A DNA stretch of 64,000 nucleotides, from positions 558,001 through 622,000 of the forward strand of contig NZ_VORW01000002.1 in the NCBI RefSeq assembly GCF_007997215.1, given 5' to 3'. Each line of letters starts with the position of its first letter. Position 1 is the first letter of the stretch. Position numbers and translations under genes: made by a program. The DNA is from Algoriphagus aquimarinus. Lineage in GTDB: Bacteria; Bacteroidota; Bacteroidia; Cytophagales; Cyclobacteriaceae. This document shows, one piece after another, positions 10,037 to 19,043 of the stretch. Under the pieces are notes generated by a model that did no database searches, was not told where the DNA came from, and worked only from the letters and a program-made list of their open reading frames with translations.

Positions 10037-12340
10037 TTAAACACCCACACTCTCCTTCAATAAAGATGTCACTAGCTCAACGGTTAATGCTTTCTTGTTC
10101 GCCTTTTCCCGGAGGGTATCAAAAGAGTATCTAAAGTCACATCCTTCTTTGTAGGCACTGCATCCATAAGCTGTTTTACCTCTTATTATTGTTCCTTTAT
10201 TGCACAATGGGCAGGGAATGACTGGAGGCGTTTTTTTAGAAGACTTAGCTACTTTCTTTTCTTCCAAAACGAGTTGAAAATGATCATTGAAACGTATCAA
10301 TCCTTCTTTATCTCCTGTCGTCGTTTTAAATCCTTTCAAGTTGACAGTAGATCCTTTCTGGAGCAAACGTAAATACTGATTCTCTGATATATTCTTTCCT
10401 TCGTACGAAAAAGGAAGTAAAAAGTCGCATCCGGTTTTATAGGCGCTGCATCCGTAACTCGATTTTCCTTTGAGCAGCGAGCCTTCCTTGCATTTTGGAC
10501 AAGAGCTTCCCACTATCGCAGTTGCAGTTGTTGATTTTTCTTTTTCAGGAACCTTGGTTTCAGTGCTGTGAGATATTTTAGCATGGCTTTCTTCCCTGAT
10601 AACTTCGTAGACCAAATGCTCCACCATACTTTTCATGTTCTTCACAAAAGAGCCCGCGTTAAAATTCCCTTTTTCTATCTCTTTCAATTGTTTTTCCCAC
10701 TGCCCTGTGAGTTCTGCAGAGGTCAGCAGGTCATTTTTAATGATATCGATCAATTGCACTCCTGTTTCGGTGGGCAAAATTTGCTTTTTATTCCGTTCAA
10801 TATATTGTCGCCTGAACAGGGTTTCAATAATATTTGCCCGAGTAGAAGGACGACCAATGCCATTCTCTTTCATTAACTCCCGCAACTCTTCATCGTCAAC
10901 TTGCTTACCGGCAGTTTCCATACCTCTTAACAAAGTCGCTTCAGTATATTGATGAGGAGCTTTGGTTTCTTTCTCCAGGAACGAAGGTTCATGCGGCCCT
11001 CTTTCTCCTTTAGTAAAGAGCGGGAGCTCATCTTTCTCCTTTTTATCTTTGCCGTCAGCAGTTTCAAAAACAACCCTCCAGCCTTTTTCTAAAATGACTT
11101 TCCCGGTTGTTTTAAACGGAACCGTATCCACTTTTCCTAATACTGTGGTATTGGCCACCAAACAATCATCATAAAACACGGCGATGAATCTCCTGGCAAT
11201 AATATCATATACTTTTAAGTGATTCCCGTGCAAACTGCTTTGAATTCCTGTAGGAATCATGGCATGGTGATCGGTTACTTTTTTATCATTGAAAACCTTG
11301 GTAGACTTTTTTAATTTTTTGCCCAAAAGTGGTTGAGTCAACGAGTTATAATTCGTTAGCTTCTCTATAATTCCTTTTGCTTTGGGGTAAATATCATTCG
11401 GTAAAAAAGTGGTATCCACTCTTGGGTAGGTGATTAATTTCTGTTCGTATAGTTGCTGCGCTATCTTAAGTGTTTCATCGGCAGAAAGGCCAAACTTATT
11501 ATTGCAATACACCTGTAATCCTGTCAAGTCAAAAAGCTTAGGTGCGTAATCCTTCCCTTTTTTATTAGCAATGGAGACGACTTCAAAGTCATGTTCTTTT
11601 ACCACGTTGGCAAAAGCCTCACCATCTTCTTTCTTTAAAAATTTCCCTTCTTCACAATTAAATACGGTCTCTCTATACACCGTTTGTAATTCCCAAAAAG
11701 GTTGTGGCTGAAAATTTTGAATTTCTTTAAACCGGTTAACAATCATAGCCAGTGTAGGCGTTTGGACTCTACCGATGGACAGTACCTGTTTGTATCCGCC
11801 ATGTTTCACCGTATATAAGCGCGTGGCGTTCATTCCCAACAGCCAATCCCCGATTGCCCGGGAATATCCAGCATAATACAAATTATCGTACTTAGCAGAA
11901 GGTTGGAGTTTTTCGAAGCCTTCCTTGATGGCTTCTGTGGTCAAGGATGAAATCCATAAGCGTTTGACTTCCCCTTTATACTCCGCTTGTTCAATTACCC
12001 ATCGTTGGATCAGCTCTCCCTCTTGTCCAGCATCACCACAGTTGATAACTAGTGTGGCTGTGTCAAATAGCTTTTTTACAATGTCAAATTGCTTCTTGAT
12101 CCCTGCATTATTAACGATTTTAGTTTTGAACTTTTCGGGAAGCATCGGAAGGTGACTGAGGCTCCAACTCTTCCAATAGGGGTCATAATCGTTCGGCTCA
12201 AATAAGGTACAAAAGTGTCCGAAGGTATAGGTAACTATATACCCATTCCCCTCATAATATCCATCGTGCCTAGTATTAGCTCCTAGAACAGAGGCAATTT
12301 CACGGGCTACACTTGGTTTTTCAGCAATACAAACGATCAT
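10037..12340 (-). CDS. topB: DNA topoisomerase III (type IA)
   Basis: A 767-residue type IA topoisomerase. It has an N-terminal Toprim domain starting IAEKPSVAREIASVLG, with the acidic motif DAGQEGELI near residue 107. The core contains SIGRVQTPTLAM (~190) and the active-site tyrosine motif TYPRVDTTF (~310). Two C-terminal cysteine modules (near 620 and 713) follow the pattern CPxC...GCSAYKxGCDF. The family passes single strands and resolves replication or recombination intermediates. ATG 12340 is chosen over in-frame TTG 12349, because the ATG lies directly before the IAEKPS motif. The start codon falls exactly at the edge of a family A repeat. Near-identical copies of that repeat lie on both sides of the gene, so it may have arrived as a cassette. 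Such genes are common both on Bacteroidota chromosomes and on their conjugative elements. Confidence 0.95.
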   Translation of the reverse strand: MIVCIAEKPSVAREIASVLGANTRHDGYYEGNGYIVTYTFGHFCTLFEPNDYDPYWKSWSLSHLPMLPEKFKTKIVNNAGIKKQFDIVKKLFDTATLVINCGDAGQEGELIQRWVIEQAEYKGEVKRLWISSLTTEAIKEGFEKLQPSAKYDNLYYAGYSRAIGDWLLGMNATRLYTVKHGGYKQVLSIGRVQTPTLAMIVNRFKEIQNFQPQPFWELQTVYRETVFNCEEGKFLKKEDGEAFANVVKEHDFEVVSIANKKGKDYAPKLFDLTGLQVYCNNKFGLSADETLKIAQQLYEQKLITYPRVDTTFLPNDIYPKAKGIIEKLTNYNSLTQPLLGKKLKKSTKVFNDKKVTDHHAMIPTGIQSSLHGNHLKVYDIIARRFIAVFYDDCLVANTTVLGKVDTVPFKTTGKVILEKGWRVVFETADGKDKKEKDELPLFTKGERGPHEPSFLEKETKAPHQYTEATLLRGMETAGKQVDDEELRELMKENGIGRPSTRANIIETLFRRQYIERNKKQILPTETGVQLIDIIKNDLLTSAELTGQWEKQLKEIEKGNFNAGSFVKNMKSMVEHLVYEVIREESHAKISHSTETKVPEKEKSTTATAIVGSSCPKCKEGSLLKGKSSYGCSAYKTGCDFLLPFSYEGKNISENQYLRLLQKGSTVNLKGFKTTTGDKEGLIRFNDHFQLVLEEKKVAKSSKKTPPVIPCPLCNKGTIIRGKTAYGCSAYKEGCDFRYSFDTLREKANKKALTVELVTSLLKESVGV

Positions 12341-12490
12341 CTGAAGCAAAAATAGTTAAAATAGCATAAGCTCAACGGAGGACAAGGTGTTAAGAAATCT
12401 TCCTTAAGAAGATTTTAGCCTTGGGCCAGACAGTAGGGGAGGAAAATTCCGTCCAGTCACTACGAGTGATTTGACTATACCTAGAGGGGG
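12337..12490. repeat. Structured dispersed repeat, family A, copy 2
   Basis: Almost identical to 9822-9970 over its first 80 bases, including the AAATCTTC/GAAGATTT hairpin. It then diverges but keeps the CAGTCAC...GATTTGACTATACCTAGAGGGGG terminal block. One edge coincides with the topB start codon. The other edge cuts an HMA-domain reading frame, which suggests the element or a cassette bordered by it inserted there. Confidence 0.8.
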
Positions 12491-12621
12491 CATCCTTGAG
12501 GATTCAGATGAACTTCTGCCGCTGCAACATCGGGCACTTTTAATAATGCCTGTTTTACATTGCTCACACACCCAACACAACTCATTCCTATAATTGATAA
12601 CTCTTTTTCATTTAGTTTGAT
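12481..12621 (-). pseudogene. Truncated heavy-metal-associated (HMA) domain fragment
   Basis: On the minus strand, a 46-codon open stretch reads IKLNEKELSIIGMSCVGC followed by VSNVKQALLKVPDVAAAEV. This is the start of an HMA copper-binding fold with its GMxCxxC metal site. No ATG or other normal start precedes it (a stop lies just upstream). The reading frame runs into the end of the family A repeat and stops. It is therefore a remnant of a copper chaperone or of the N-terminus of a copper P-type ATPase. Confidence 0.7.
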
Positions 12622-12664
12622 TTATTTTAAAATTATTATTCAATATTCATTCACGTCAGTTTGG

Positions 12665-13564
12665 CTATTCCTTCACTGCTTTCAATAAGGATTTCACCGA
12701 TCCTGAGCTTTTAAGAATCACTTTGCTGTTCTTCACTGATTGATTCTCAGAGTCAATCCTAAATGTGAGATCAAGTTTATATTTCACATCCTTGCCATTC
12801 TTTAGCAAATCGAATAGTGTTTTACCTACCTCTTTGAAAGATAGCCTTATGGGGATTTCAAGGTCAGTGATGCTTTGCTCTTTAATGTCGGTAACTCCGG
12901 GTATCTCACCTTCTATCCAATCATGGTCTTCTATGGCAAACTTATAAGCGATGTTCTTTGCTTTGATTGAAAAAACGTTTTGATTTTTTATAGAAATATT
13001 TAGTTGGATAGCAGCTCTCGAAAAATTAAGGGAATCAACCTGAATATGTTTCGAAGTAAGTTCAGGGATATAAATCAGCGGAAGAAGACGATTGACATCC
13101 ACGTCAAATTTCTTTTTAAAAACTATGTCGGTGAAGAAGGTTGCGTGTAATCTATATTCAACCGAATCAATTTCCTTTCGCTCACTGGCTTTTAGGATTG
13201 AGGTAAGGTGATGGTTTAGAATGGTAAGCGGAAGTGAAATCAAACTGGCGTCATTGCTCTCTAGTGAAATTGTCTTTTTGTAATGACTCTTGATTACTTC
13301 TACATCGTTTATAAAAATGCTGTATTGTAAACTATCTGCGGTAAATGAAAAAGGAAGTTGATTTTTCAAAAGCACTTTTACTGTCATCTCTGTCTTCTCT
13401 GCGGTGAGTGACGTTATTTCCATAATGGAAAGCTCAACACGAGGTAGCAAAAATGTTTTATAAGGACTTGTCTCTCGTTTATAGCTAACAAATCGCCAAA
13501 TAAAAAACACTGCCAGACTGGCTATGATTAAAAACAGAATCGTTAACAGTATTTTCTTTGTCAT
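12665..13564 (-). CDS. Membrane-anchored LEA type 2 / WHy-domain-like protein
   Basis: A 299-residue protein with one N-terminal hydrophobic segment (KILLTILFLIIASLAVFFIW) that works as a signal anchor or uncleaved signal. A beta-rich exported region follows. It seems to contain two LEA-2/WHy-like modules, with alternating 'V.V.lkN.LPFsf....LqYsIFINDVEV' and later 'IQLNISIKNQNVFSIKAKNIAYKF' patterns; this is the family's hydrophobic beta-sandwich with 'N.n.f.i....l.Y.i'. LEA-2 domains are linked to desiccation and stress tolerance, but bacterial members are poorly characterised. The gene stands alone between repeats and an IS200 copy. Confidence 0.6.
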   Translation of the reverse strand: MTKKILLTILFLIIASLAVFFIWRFVSYKRETSPYKTFLLPRVELSIMEITSLTAEKTEMTVKVLLKNQLPFSFTADSLQYSIFINDVEVIKSHYKKTISLESNDASLISLPLTILNHHLTSILKASERKEIDSVEYRLHATFFTDIVFKKKFDVDVNRLLPLIYIPELTSKHIQVDSLNFSRAAIQLNISIKNQNVFSIKAKNIAYKFAIEDHDWIEGEIPGVTDIKEQSITDLEIPIRLSFKEVGKTLFDLLKNGKDVKYKLDLTFRIDSENQSVKNSKVILKSSGSVKSLLKAVKE

Positions 13565-13627
13565 GATTATTTCCTCATTTTATTCTCCATTATCTTAATC
13601 TCTGTATTCTCCTTTTTAATTCACCTT

Positions 13628-14160
13628 AGAAATCCGCCTGCTTTGCAGGTGGTCATGTCCTAGTAGCTATGCTTAATATTTGGGCTATGACTAAATATAG
13701 GAAATTAAGCCATGTAGTTTTCAAATGTGATTATCATATCGTTTGGGTTCCTAAATTTAGGTTTCGCATTTTGAAGAGTGCGATAAAGGAGCTGGTTGCT
13801 CATGATATAATGATGCTTTACGAATGGAAAGGCTGTATTGTTGAACAACTTAACGTTCAGGAAGATCATGTTCATTTGTTGGTTTCTGTTCCTCCAAAGA
13901 TTTCGATTTCACAATTGATGGGCACATTGAAAGGAAAGATAGCTATCAAGCTTTTCAAGAGTTATCCAAAACTGAAGAAGAAGCCCTATTGGGGAAATCG
14001 GTTTTGGGCAAGGGGCTATTTTGTAAATACAGTAGGCCTTGATGAGGAGATGATCAAATGATATGTAAAATATCAAGAGAAAGAAGAGCGAAAGGAAGAA
14101 GATCAGCAACAAGGTTTTGATTTCTAGTTTTAAGCCCAACGCCCCTTACAGGGGCTATTC
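13628..14160 (+). mobile_element. IS200/IS605-family insertion sequence (inactive copy)
   Basis: A short element built round a Y1 transposase gene. A subterminal hairpin lies at the left (CCGCCTGC 13634-13641 with GCAGGTGG 13645-13652) and another at the right (GCCCC 14141-14145 with GGGGC 14151-14155). That is the palindromic-end layout of single-strand IS200 elements, which have no inverted terminal repeats. Boundaries are approximate. There is no accessory tnpB. The copy cannot move itself because its transposase is truncated. Confidence 0.8.
13687..14127 (+). pseudogene. tnpA: IS200-type Y1 transposase TnpA with premature stop
   Basis: The frame opens MTKYRKLSHVVFKCDYHIVW and contains the HUH metal-binding motif as HVHLLVS (about residues 63-69). 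After NTVGLDEEMIK an in-frame TGA (14059-14061) interrupts translation. The frame then continues YVKYQEKEERKEED to TAG at 14127, which is the expected family C-terminus. In this family the catalytic tyrosine lies in that YV.YQ helix, so the nonsense codon removes the nucleophile. A single change (CGA to TGA, Arg to stop) would explain it. An upstream in-frame start at 13669 would add six residues. Confidence 0.88.
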
Positions 14161-14192
14161 AAAGCCACCTTCTAAGAAGCTGTGTTATTTAC

Positions 14193-14561
14193 TGATGTCT
14201 TGTCCTAAAATAGGTTTACACAAATCAATTTTATTTTTTCTATTCCTTCTTCCGCCAATTTAGCCTGATCCCATCACACGAGGGAAGAGACTACGGCATA
14301 AAGCCAGCGTTTTGGTTTATTCCGTTTCCTCTTGCAGGTAGTGGTAGCCTCAGCCTGGTATAGCTTCATACCTATTTGTCTAACCAAAACACAAAAGCTA
14401 TGAAGACTGAAGCAAAAACATTATCAAAACGGAATGGCCGAAATGCCTTTGGAAGCAAGGGCAACAACCCACAAAGAACAAATGGATCATCGGATATCTA
14501 TGAGAAGTTTATCGATCTGATAATAGAGTTTCGCTCAATTTTTAGTAAATGCGACAGTTAA
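14193..14561 (+). pseudogene. Remnant of an ArdC-like gene start with its leader (copy 1)
   Basis: The leader begins TCTTGTCCTAAAATAGGTTT and runs ~200 bases to ATG 14400. The frame then reads MKTEAKTLSKRNGRNAFGS followed by SSDIYEKFIDLIIEFR, and ends in unrelated sequence at 14559. The same leader and coding start occur at 26802 and, more decayed, at 23405. The 26802 copy continues IIEKQEQRVISW, close to the 'IY.k.TD.II..LE.GviPW' N-terminus of ArdC-type antirestriction/ssDNA-binding proteins. Only the first ~45 codons survive. ArdC genes travel on plasmids and conjugative elements, so these are probably scars of such elements. Identity is inferred from a short motif. Confidence 0.55.
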
Positions 14562-14794
14562 GGCGTTGCTCTCATAAAAAAAAGTATGTCACTATTACTT
14601 ACTGAACCTTAAAAGACAAAGAGCGAACAAGTAAGCCAATTCTGAAAAATATATCATTGATATTTAATTTATCACTAGAGAAAATTGCCAATTTTGTACA
14701 TATAAACTCATTGTGTTTACCGACTATTTTACTTTCAAAGTTATAATCAATCCCATCGGAAAAATGGGGCAAAATCTACTTCTCTTAGGACACA

Positions 14795-15763
14795 ATGAAT
14801 TTACAACAGGTCATACCTTTGATTGCCTTTATTTTGGCAACCTATTCTGTTATAGGTAATGATGTCATTCAGACATTAGGGACATTTCTTACTTCTAATC
14901 ATAAAAAGAAATGGTGGGTTTTGTGGTTCTATGCAGGATCCATTTTAACAATAGTGCTGGTTTACGGTTGGATTACACATCAGGGAGACGTTTCCTATGG
15001 TAGACTGGACATGATTCCGCTTCCGGAAAACATGCCTTATTGGTATATAATCCCGCCTATAGTTTTGATCATCCTTACCAGGTTTGGTCTTCCGGTTAGT
15101 ACCACTTTTATGATCTTAAGTGTTTTTTCATCCCAGACTGTAATTGAAAAGATGATCCTGAAGTCAGTTTTGGGATACGCAGTAGCATTTGTTTTTGCAT
15201 TTGCGATTTATCTTTTGATCGCCAAGCGATTTGAGTCAAAAGAAAGCATTTCCAGATCAGAGAAAGATAAAGCAAAAAAAGGCTGGCTCGTAGCGCAATG
15301 GCTGTCCACTGGTCTGTTATGGTCTCAATGGTTGGTTCAGGATTTTGCCAATCTTTATGTGTATTTACCTCGGCAATTGACATTGACAGAACTGGTCACT
15401 TCCTTAATCATCATTTTGGTTTTAATGGCTCATCTCTTTAGATCCAGAGGAGGTAAGATTCAGGAAATTGTGCACTCCAAATCCAACACCGAGCACATTC
15501 GGTCGGCCACCTTTATAGACCTTACCTATGCCATCGTATTGTTTCTGTTTACAGAGTTGAGCAACGTCCCCATGAGCACCACTTGGGTATTTATCGGGAT
15601 TTTGGCCGGCCGTGAAATTGCGATCAGTTACCGTCTCAACAAAAACGAAATCGGTAATTCCAGAAAGCAAATTTTCAGGGATCTTTATAAAGTCAATATA
15701 GGATTGATTGTAAGTATTTTGCTGGCGTATGCAGTCGGAATGTTAAACGTAATGGAAGTATAG
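14795..15763 (+). CDS. PiT-like inorganic phosphate permease family membrane protein
   Basis: A 322-residue polytopic protein with about nine to ten hydrophobic segments. Two inverted halves each carry a family-like signature. The first is GNDVIQTLGTF near residue 21, matching the 'GANDxxxxxGT' motif of PiT transporters. Each half also has a threonine-rich STT element (PVSTTFM ~101, PMSTTWVF ~265). PiT proteins couple Pi uptake to H+ or Na+. This one is shorter than E. coli PitA (about 500 residues) and lacks most of the large cytoplasmic loop, so the substrate is uncertain. It is a single gene, preceded by the ArdC remnant and convergent with the MFS gene. Confidence 0.65.
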   Translation: MNLQQVIPLIAFILATYSVIGNDVIQTLGTFLTSNHKKKWWVLWFYAGSILTIVLVYGWITHQGDVSYGRLDMIPLPENMPYWYIIPPIVLIILTRFGLPVSTTFMILSVFSSQTVIEKMILKSVLGYAVAFVFAFAIYLLIAKRFESKESISRSEKDKAKKGWLVAQWLSTGLLWSQWLVQDFANLYVYLPRQLTLTELVTSLIIILVLMAHLFRSRGGKIQEIVHSKSNTEHIRSATFIDLTYAIVLFLFTELSNVPMSTTWVFIGILAGREIAISYRLNKNEIGNSRKQIFRDLYKVNIGLIVSILLAYAVGMLNVMEV

Positions 15764-15852
15764 CAGGCACAATTTTGATCTCGGACAAAGGTTTTAGGTT
15801 TCAATATGGAATGTTTTCTGCCCTTGGAATGACTTGCTTTTCCCTTGTTCAT

Positions 15853-17181
15853 TTATGGGTTTATGGGTTTTAATTTTGGGGCTAAGACCTGAACCAAGAT
15901 TAGGGCAAAGAGATAAGAAACACTGGCAATAATGAATATAGGGACATAGCTTCCTGTCTTTTCAAGTAGATAGCCAGTTGCTGTAGCAATTAACATTCCC
16001 CCAACAGCTCCGAACATTCCTCCTATTCCCACAACAGAGCCCACTGCATTTTTTGGAAACATATCGGAAACCAGGGTAAATAAATTAGCTGACCAGCCTT
16101 GGTGGGCAGCTGTTGCCAGGCTTATTAAGCCTACAGCAATCCATAAATTGGCGGTCTGGGATGCGAAAAATATAGGAAGAACAGCCAGCGCACAAATAAG
16201 CATCGTGGTCTTTCTGGCGGAATTAACGCTCCAACCTGTGTTGATTAGAAAAGAAGATAACCAACCTCCGGCTATACTTCCGAAATCTGAAAACAAATAA
16301 ATAGCCACTAGTGGCAGTCCTATTTTGTCCAAGGTTAGACCGTGTGAGGTATTCAGATATTTAGGCAACCAGTAGAGGTAGAACCACCAGATCGGATCGG
16401 TCATGAATTTTGCCAAAGCAAAAGCCCAGGTTTGCCGATGTGGAAACAACTTAAGCCAGGGAATCCTTTCCACATTTTCTTCCGCATCAGATTGAATGTA
16501 ATCCAGCTCAGCTTTTGATACTTTCGGATGTAATTCCGGCTTTTTGTAAGTGACTAGCCAAAATACTAGCCAGATAAAACCCAAGGCTCCGGTAATTATA
16601 AAGGCCCATTCCCATCCAAAACGTAAGGCAATAAAAGGAACTGCCAGAGGAGCCACAATTGCGCCAATATTGGCTCCGGAATTGAATATCCCAATCGCTA
16701 AAGACCTTTCCTTCTTGGGAAACCACTCCGACACAGTTTTTATTGCAGCAGGGAAGTTTCCTGCTTCACCAATGCCTAATCCAAATCGGGCTAGCCCAAA
16801 AGTAAAAGCTGAACTAGCAGCGGCATGAAGCATTGCAGCAAAGCTCCACAAAACAACAGCAAATGAGAATCCCTTTCTGGTTCCAAATCTGTCCATAATA
16901 TTACCCATAATCAGAAAGCCAAGGGCATAGGCAAACTGGAAAGCAGTAATGATATACCCATATTGGACTTCTGACCAATTCATATCGGTCTGAAGTTGAG
17001 GAGCTAAAATTCCTAATACCTGTCTATCTATGTAATTAATTGTGGTCGCAAAAAACAAGAGCGCGCAAATCCTCCATCGGAAATTCCCGACTTTAATAGG
17101 TGTCTCCACAAGGTTAACATTTCCTGGATTCACGAGAAATTCGGCACTAATTTCAGAAGTGATTTTTTTTAGTGGTTTCAT
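15853..17181 (-). CDS. MFS transporter, hexuronate/sugar-acid (ExuT-like) type
   Basis: A 442-residue major facilitator with ~12 membrane segments. An N-terminal cytoplasmic extension of ~30 residues precedes the first helix (INYIDRQVLGILAPQL). The loop between helices 2 and 3 has the MFS motif A-like GNIMDRFGTRKG. Helix 4 has the family-typical RFGLGIGEAGNFPAAIK, as in hexuronate and D-galactonate transporters of the anion:cation symporter group, followed by EWFPKKERSLAIGIFNSG. The usual role is proton-coupled uptake of hexuronates or aldonates. No uronate catabolism genes lie nearby, so the substrate is an inference. Confidence 0.85.
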   Translation of the reverse strand: MKPLKKITSEISAEFLVNPGNVNLVETPIKVGNFRWRICALLFFATTINYIDRQVLGILAPQLQTDMNWSEVQYGYIITAFQFAYALGFLIMGNIMDRFGTRKGFSFAVVLWSFAAMLHAAASSAFTFGLARFGLGIGEAGNFPAAIKTVSEWFPKKERSLAIGIFNSGANIGAIVAPLAVPFIALRFGWEWAFIITGALGFIWLVFWLVTYKKPELHPKVSKAELDYIQSDAEENVERIPWLKLFPHRQTWAFALAKFMTDPIWWFYLYWLPKYLNTSHGLTLDKIGLPLVAIYLFSDFGSIAGGWLSSFLINTGWSVNSARKTTMLICALAVLPIFFASQTANLWIAVGLISLATAAHQGWSANLFTLVSDMFPKNAVGSVVGIGGMFGAVGGMLIATATGYLLEKTGSYVPIFIIASVSYLFALILVQVLAPKLKPINP

Positions 17182-17481
17182 TAGCTAGTGAAGAGCATTG
17201 GATAAAGTTCTGTGAAATTTAATAGATGGGTATGCTAATGGTGATATGGTAAGGATGTTGACTAAATACTGTAAGGAACCTTTGGCCTTTTATTTTACTT
17301 GGCGGTACACTTAAAAAAAAATTGTTTGATATTTTGGATCTTGATTATAGTGTATTGAATGGAACTTTGGAAATCATACCTGTTTAGTAGCAGTAACCTA
17401 GTTGAAGTATAATTAATTAAGGCGGATTACTTATTTTATATGAATAGGGTAGCTCTTGAAGAGTAATCCAGTGTGAATAAG
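17182..17481. other. Intergenic region, nothing recognised
   Basis: Three hundred AT-rich bases between two minus-strand genes. It must hold the MFS gene's promoter, but no repeat, ORF or hairpin stands out. Confidence 0.6.
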
Positions 17482-18753
17482 TTATATTTTCCTCACCAGT
17501 ACTTTGTCAATACGAGGTCCATCTTTGTCTATAATTTCCAGCCTAAATCCTTCAAAATCCACATAACTACCTTCTTCAGGAATAGTTTGGGACATATTAA
17601 GTATTAAGCCTGCTAACGTAGTATAAGATTTGTTTCTAAAATCAGTTCCGGTGTTAAAGTACTTTTCAAAATCGTGAACAGGAAGTTGGCCATCTATTAG
17701 CCAGGTACTATCTTCCCGCTGATAGATCTTAAATTCTTCTTGGCCAGGTTCAGAAGTATCGCCAAATATTGCATCTACTATATCATCCAATGTTATGATT
17801 CCTATAGTGACTCCATATTCATCTACCACAATTCCATAATGGAGCTGTTTGACCTTAAATAGTTCCAAGGCCTGAAAGGCATACATGGTTTCATTTAAGT
17901 ACAATGGCTCATGTGCAATTGTACGTAGATCAAAATTGGCTGAAAGCTTTTTATCGAACAGGTCTTTTACTAGAACCAATCCCACAATATTGTCTAAGTC
18001 ATTATTAAGACAAAGTGGATAAGCGGAATGCTTTTCAAGGCTGATTTTATTTTTGATGGTTTTTTCATCGTCTGCAATATCAAAATAAATCAGTTCATTG
18101 CGATGTGTGAAAAGGCTGTTAATCCTCCTGTCACCAAGTTCAAATACACGTTCCACTATATCATGCTCGATATTCATTATTTCACCTCCTTGAGCACTAT
18201 GACGAAGAATAGATTTTATTTCTTCTTCTGATACCGCATTTTCTGACTTATTTTTTATTCCAAAGAGCCTTAAAAGCAGATCATTTGATGAGGTGAGCAA
18301 CCACACAAAGGGACTTGTGATTTTGGATAGTATTATCATGGGGCGGGATACCAATGCAGCAATTGTTTCGGGGTAAGTCATCCCCATGCGTTTAGGGAAC
18401 AATTCTCCTAGAACTATGGAGAAATAGGTGACCATAATTACAATTCCTCCCACTGCCAAAGTATTGGCATAAGGTGCAACAAATCCTATATCTGAAAGCC
18501 ATAATGCAAAATCCTCTGTGAGATTTTCCCCGCTATAAACACCTAAAAGAATGCCAATTAAGGTTATACCGATCTGGACAGTTGATAAAAATTTCCCTGG
18601 GTTTTCCGAAAGCTCTAATGCTGCCTTCGCCCCAGAAATACCTCGTTTCTTTTGGTTTTCTAACTTAAATTTCCGGGATGATACAAGTGCCAGTTCTGAC
18701 ATAGCAAAAACCCCGTTAAGTAGTATTAAAAAAACAATGATCAAGATTTCCAA
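17482..18753 (-). CDS. CNNM/CorC-family (hemolysin-like) membrane protein with CBS pair
   Basis: A 423-residue protein with the standard HlyC/CorC layout. An N-terminal DUF21/CNNM transmembrane domain (~1-190) has three to four helices and the family segment FAMSELALVSSRKFKLE. A two-CBS module (~200-330) contains VLVKDLFDK and VVDEYGVTIGIITLDDIVDAIFG. A C-terminal CorC/HlyC transporter-associated domain follows (~340-420; WLIDGQLPVHDFEKYF). Family members act in Mg2+/Co2+ efflux or homeostasis, and the 'hemolysin' name is historical. The gene stands alone, ~290 bases from terC. Confidence 0.9.
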   Translation of the reverse strand: MEILIIVFLILLNGVFAMSELALVSSRKFKLENQKKRGISGAKAALELSENPGKFLSTVQIGITLIGILLGVYSGENLTEDFALWLSDIGFVAPYANTLAVGGIVIMVTYFSIVLGELFPKRMGMTYPETIAALVSRPMIILSKITSPFVWLLTSSNDLLLRLFGIKNKSENAVSEEEIKSILRHSAQGGEIMNIEHDIVERVFELGDRRINSLFTHRNELIYFDIADDEKTIKNKISLEKHSAYPLCLNNDLDNIVGLVLVKDLFDKKLSANFDLRTIAHEPLYLNETMYAFQALELFKVKQLHYGIVVDEYGVTIGIITLDDIVDAIFGDTSEPGQEEFKIYQREDSTWLIDGQLPVHDFEKYFNTGTDFRNKSYTTLAGLILNMSQTIPEEGSYVDFEGFRLEIIDKDGPRIDKVLVRKI

Positions 18754-19043
18754 ATTGTATTAGTTTAAAGTGATAATAAAGTTAGCTAATTGGTAATTTT
18801 CTTTTAAGGATTTATTCATAGTCTTAAAAAACGGACCACTTGAGCAGGTTATTCTAGCGAGTATAACTTCCTAATAAGTAGAGAATTGCAATTTTTTGGA
18901 AAGGTGGAGTTAACTATCAAAACAACAAGCTGGCTTTGTAAGAAATCATCAATGCAGGTGTAGTATTTAAGAAGAGTGAAACCCTAATAAAACCCATTCA
19001 ATTGATATCTGCTTATAATCTGAATAAAAAATCGTATACTCAT

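Noticed and set aside
10568-11174. Several plus-strand frames inside topB
   Set aside because: They are opposite-strand shadows of the clearly identified topoisomerase.
14376-14561. A 61-codon ORF as an intact small gene
   Set aside because: The same start occurs at 23405 and 26802 in broken form, and the last codons diverge into unrelated sequence. It is a gene-start remnant.
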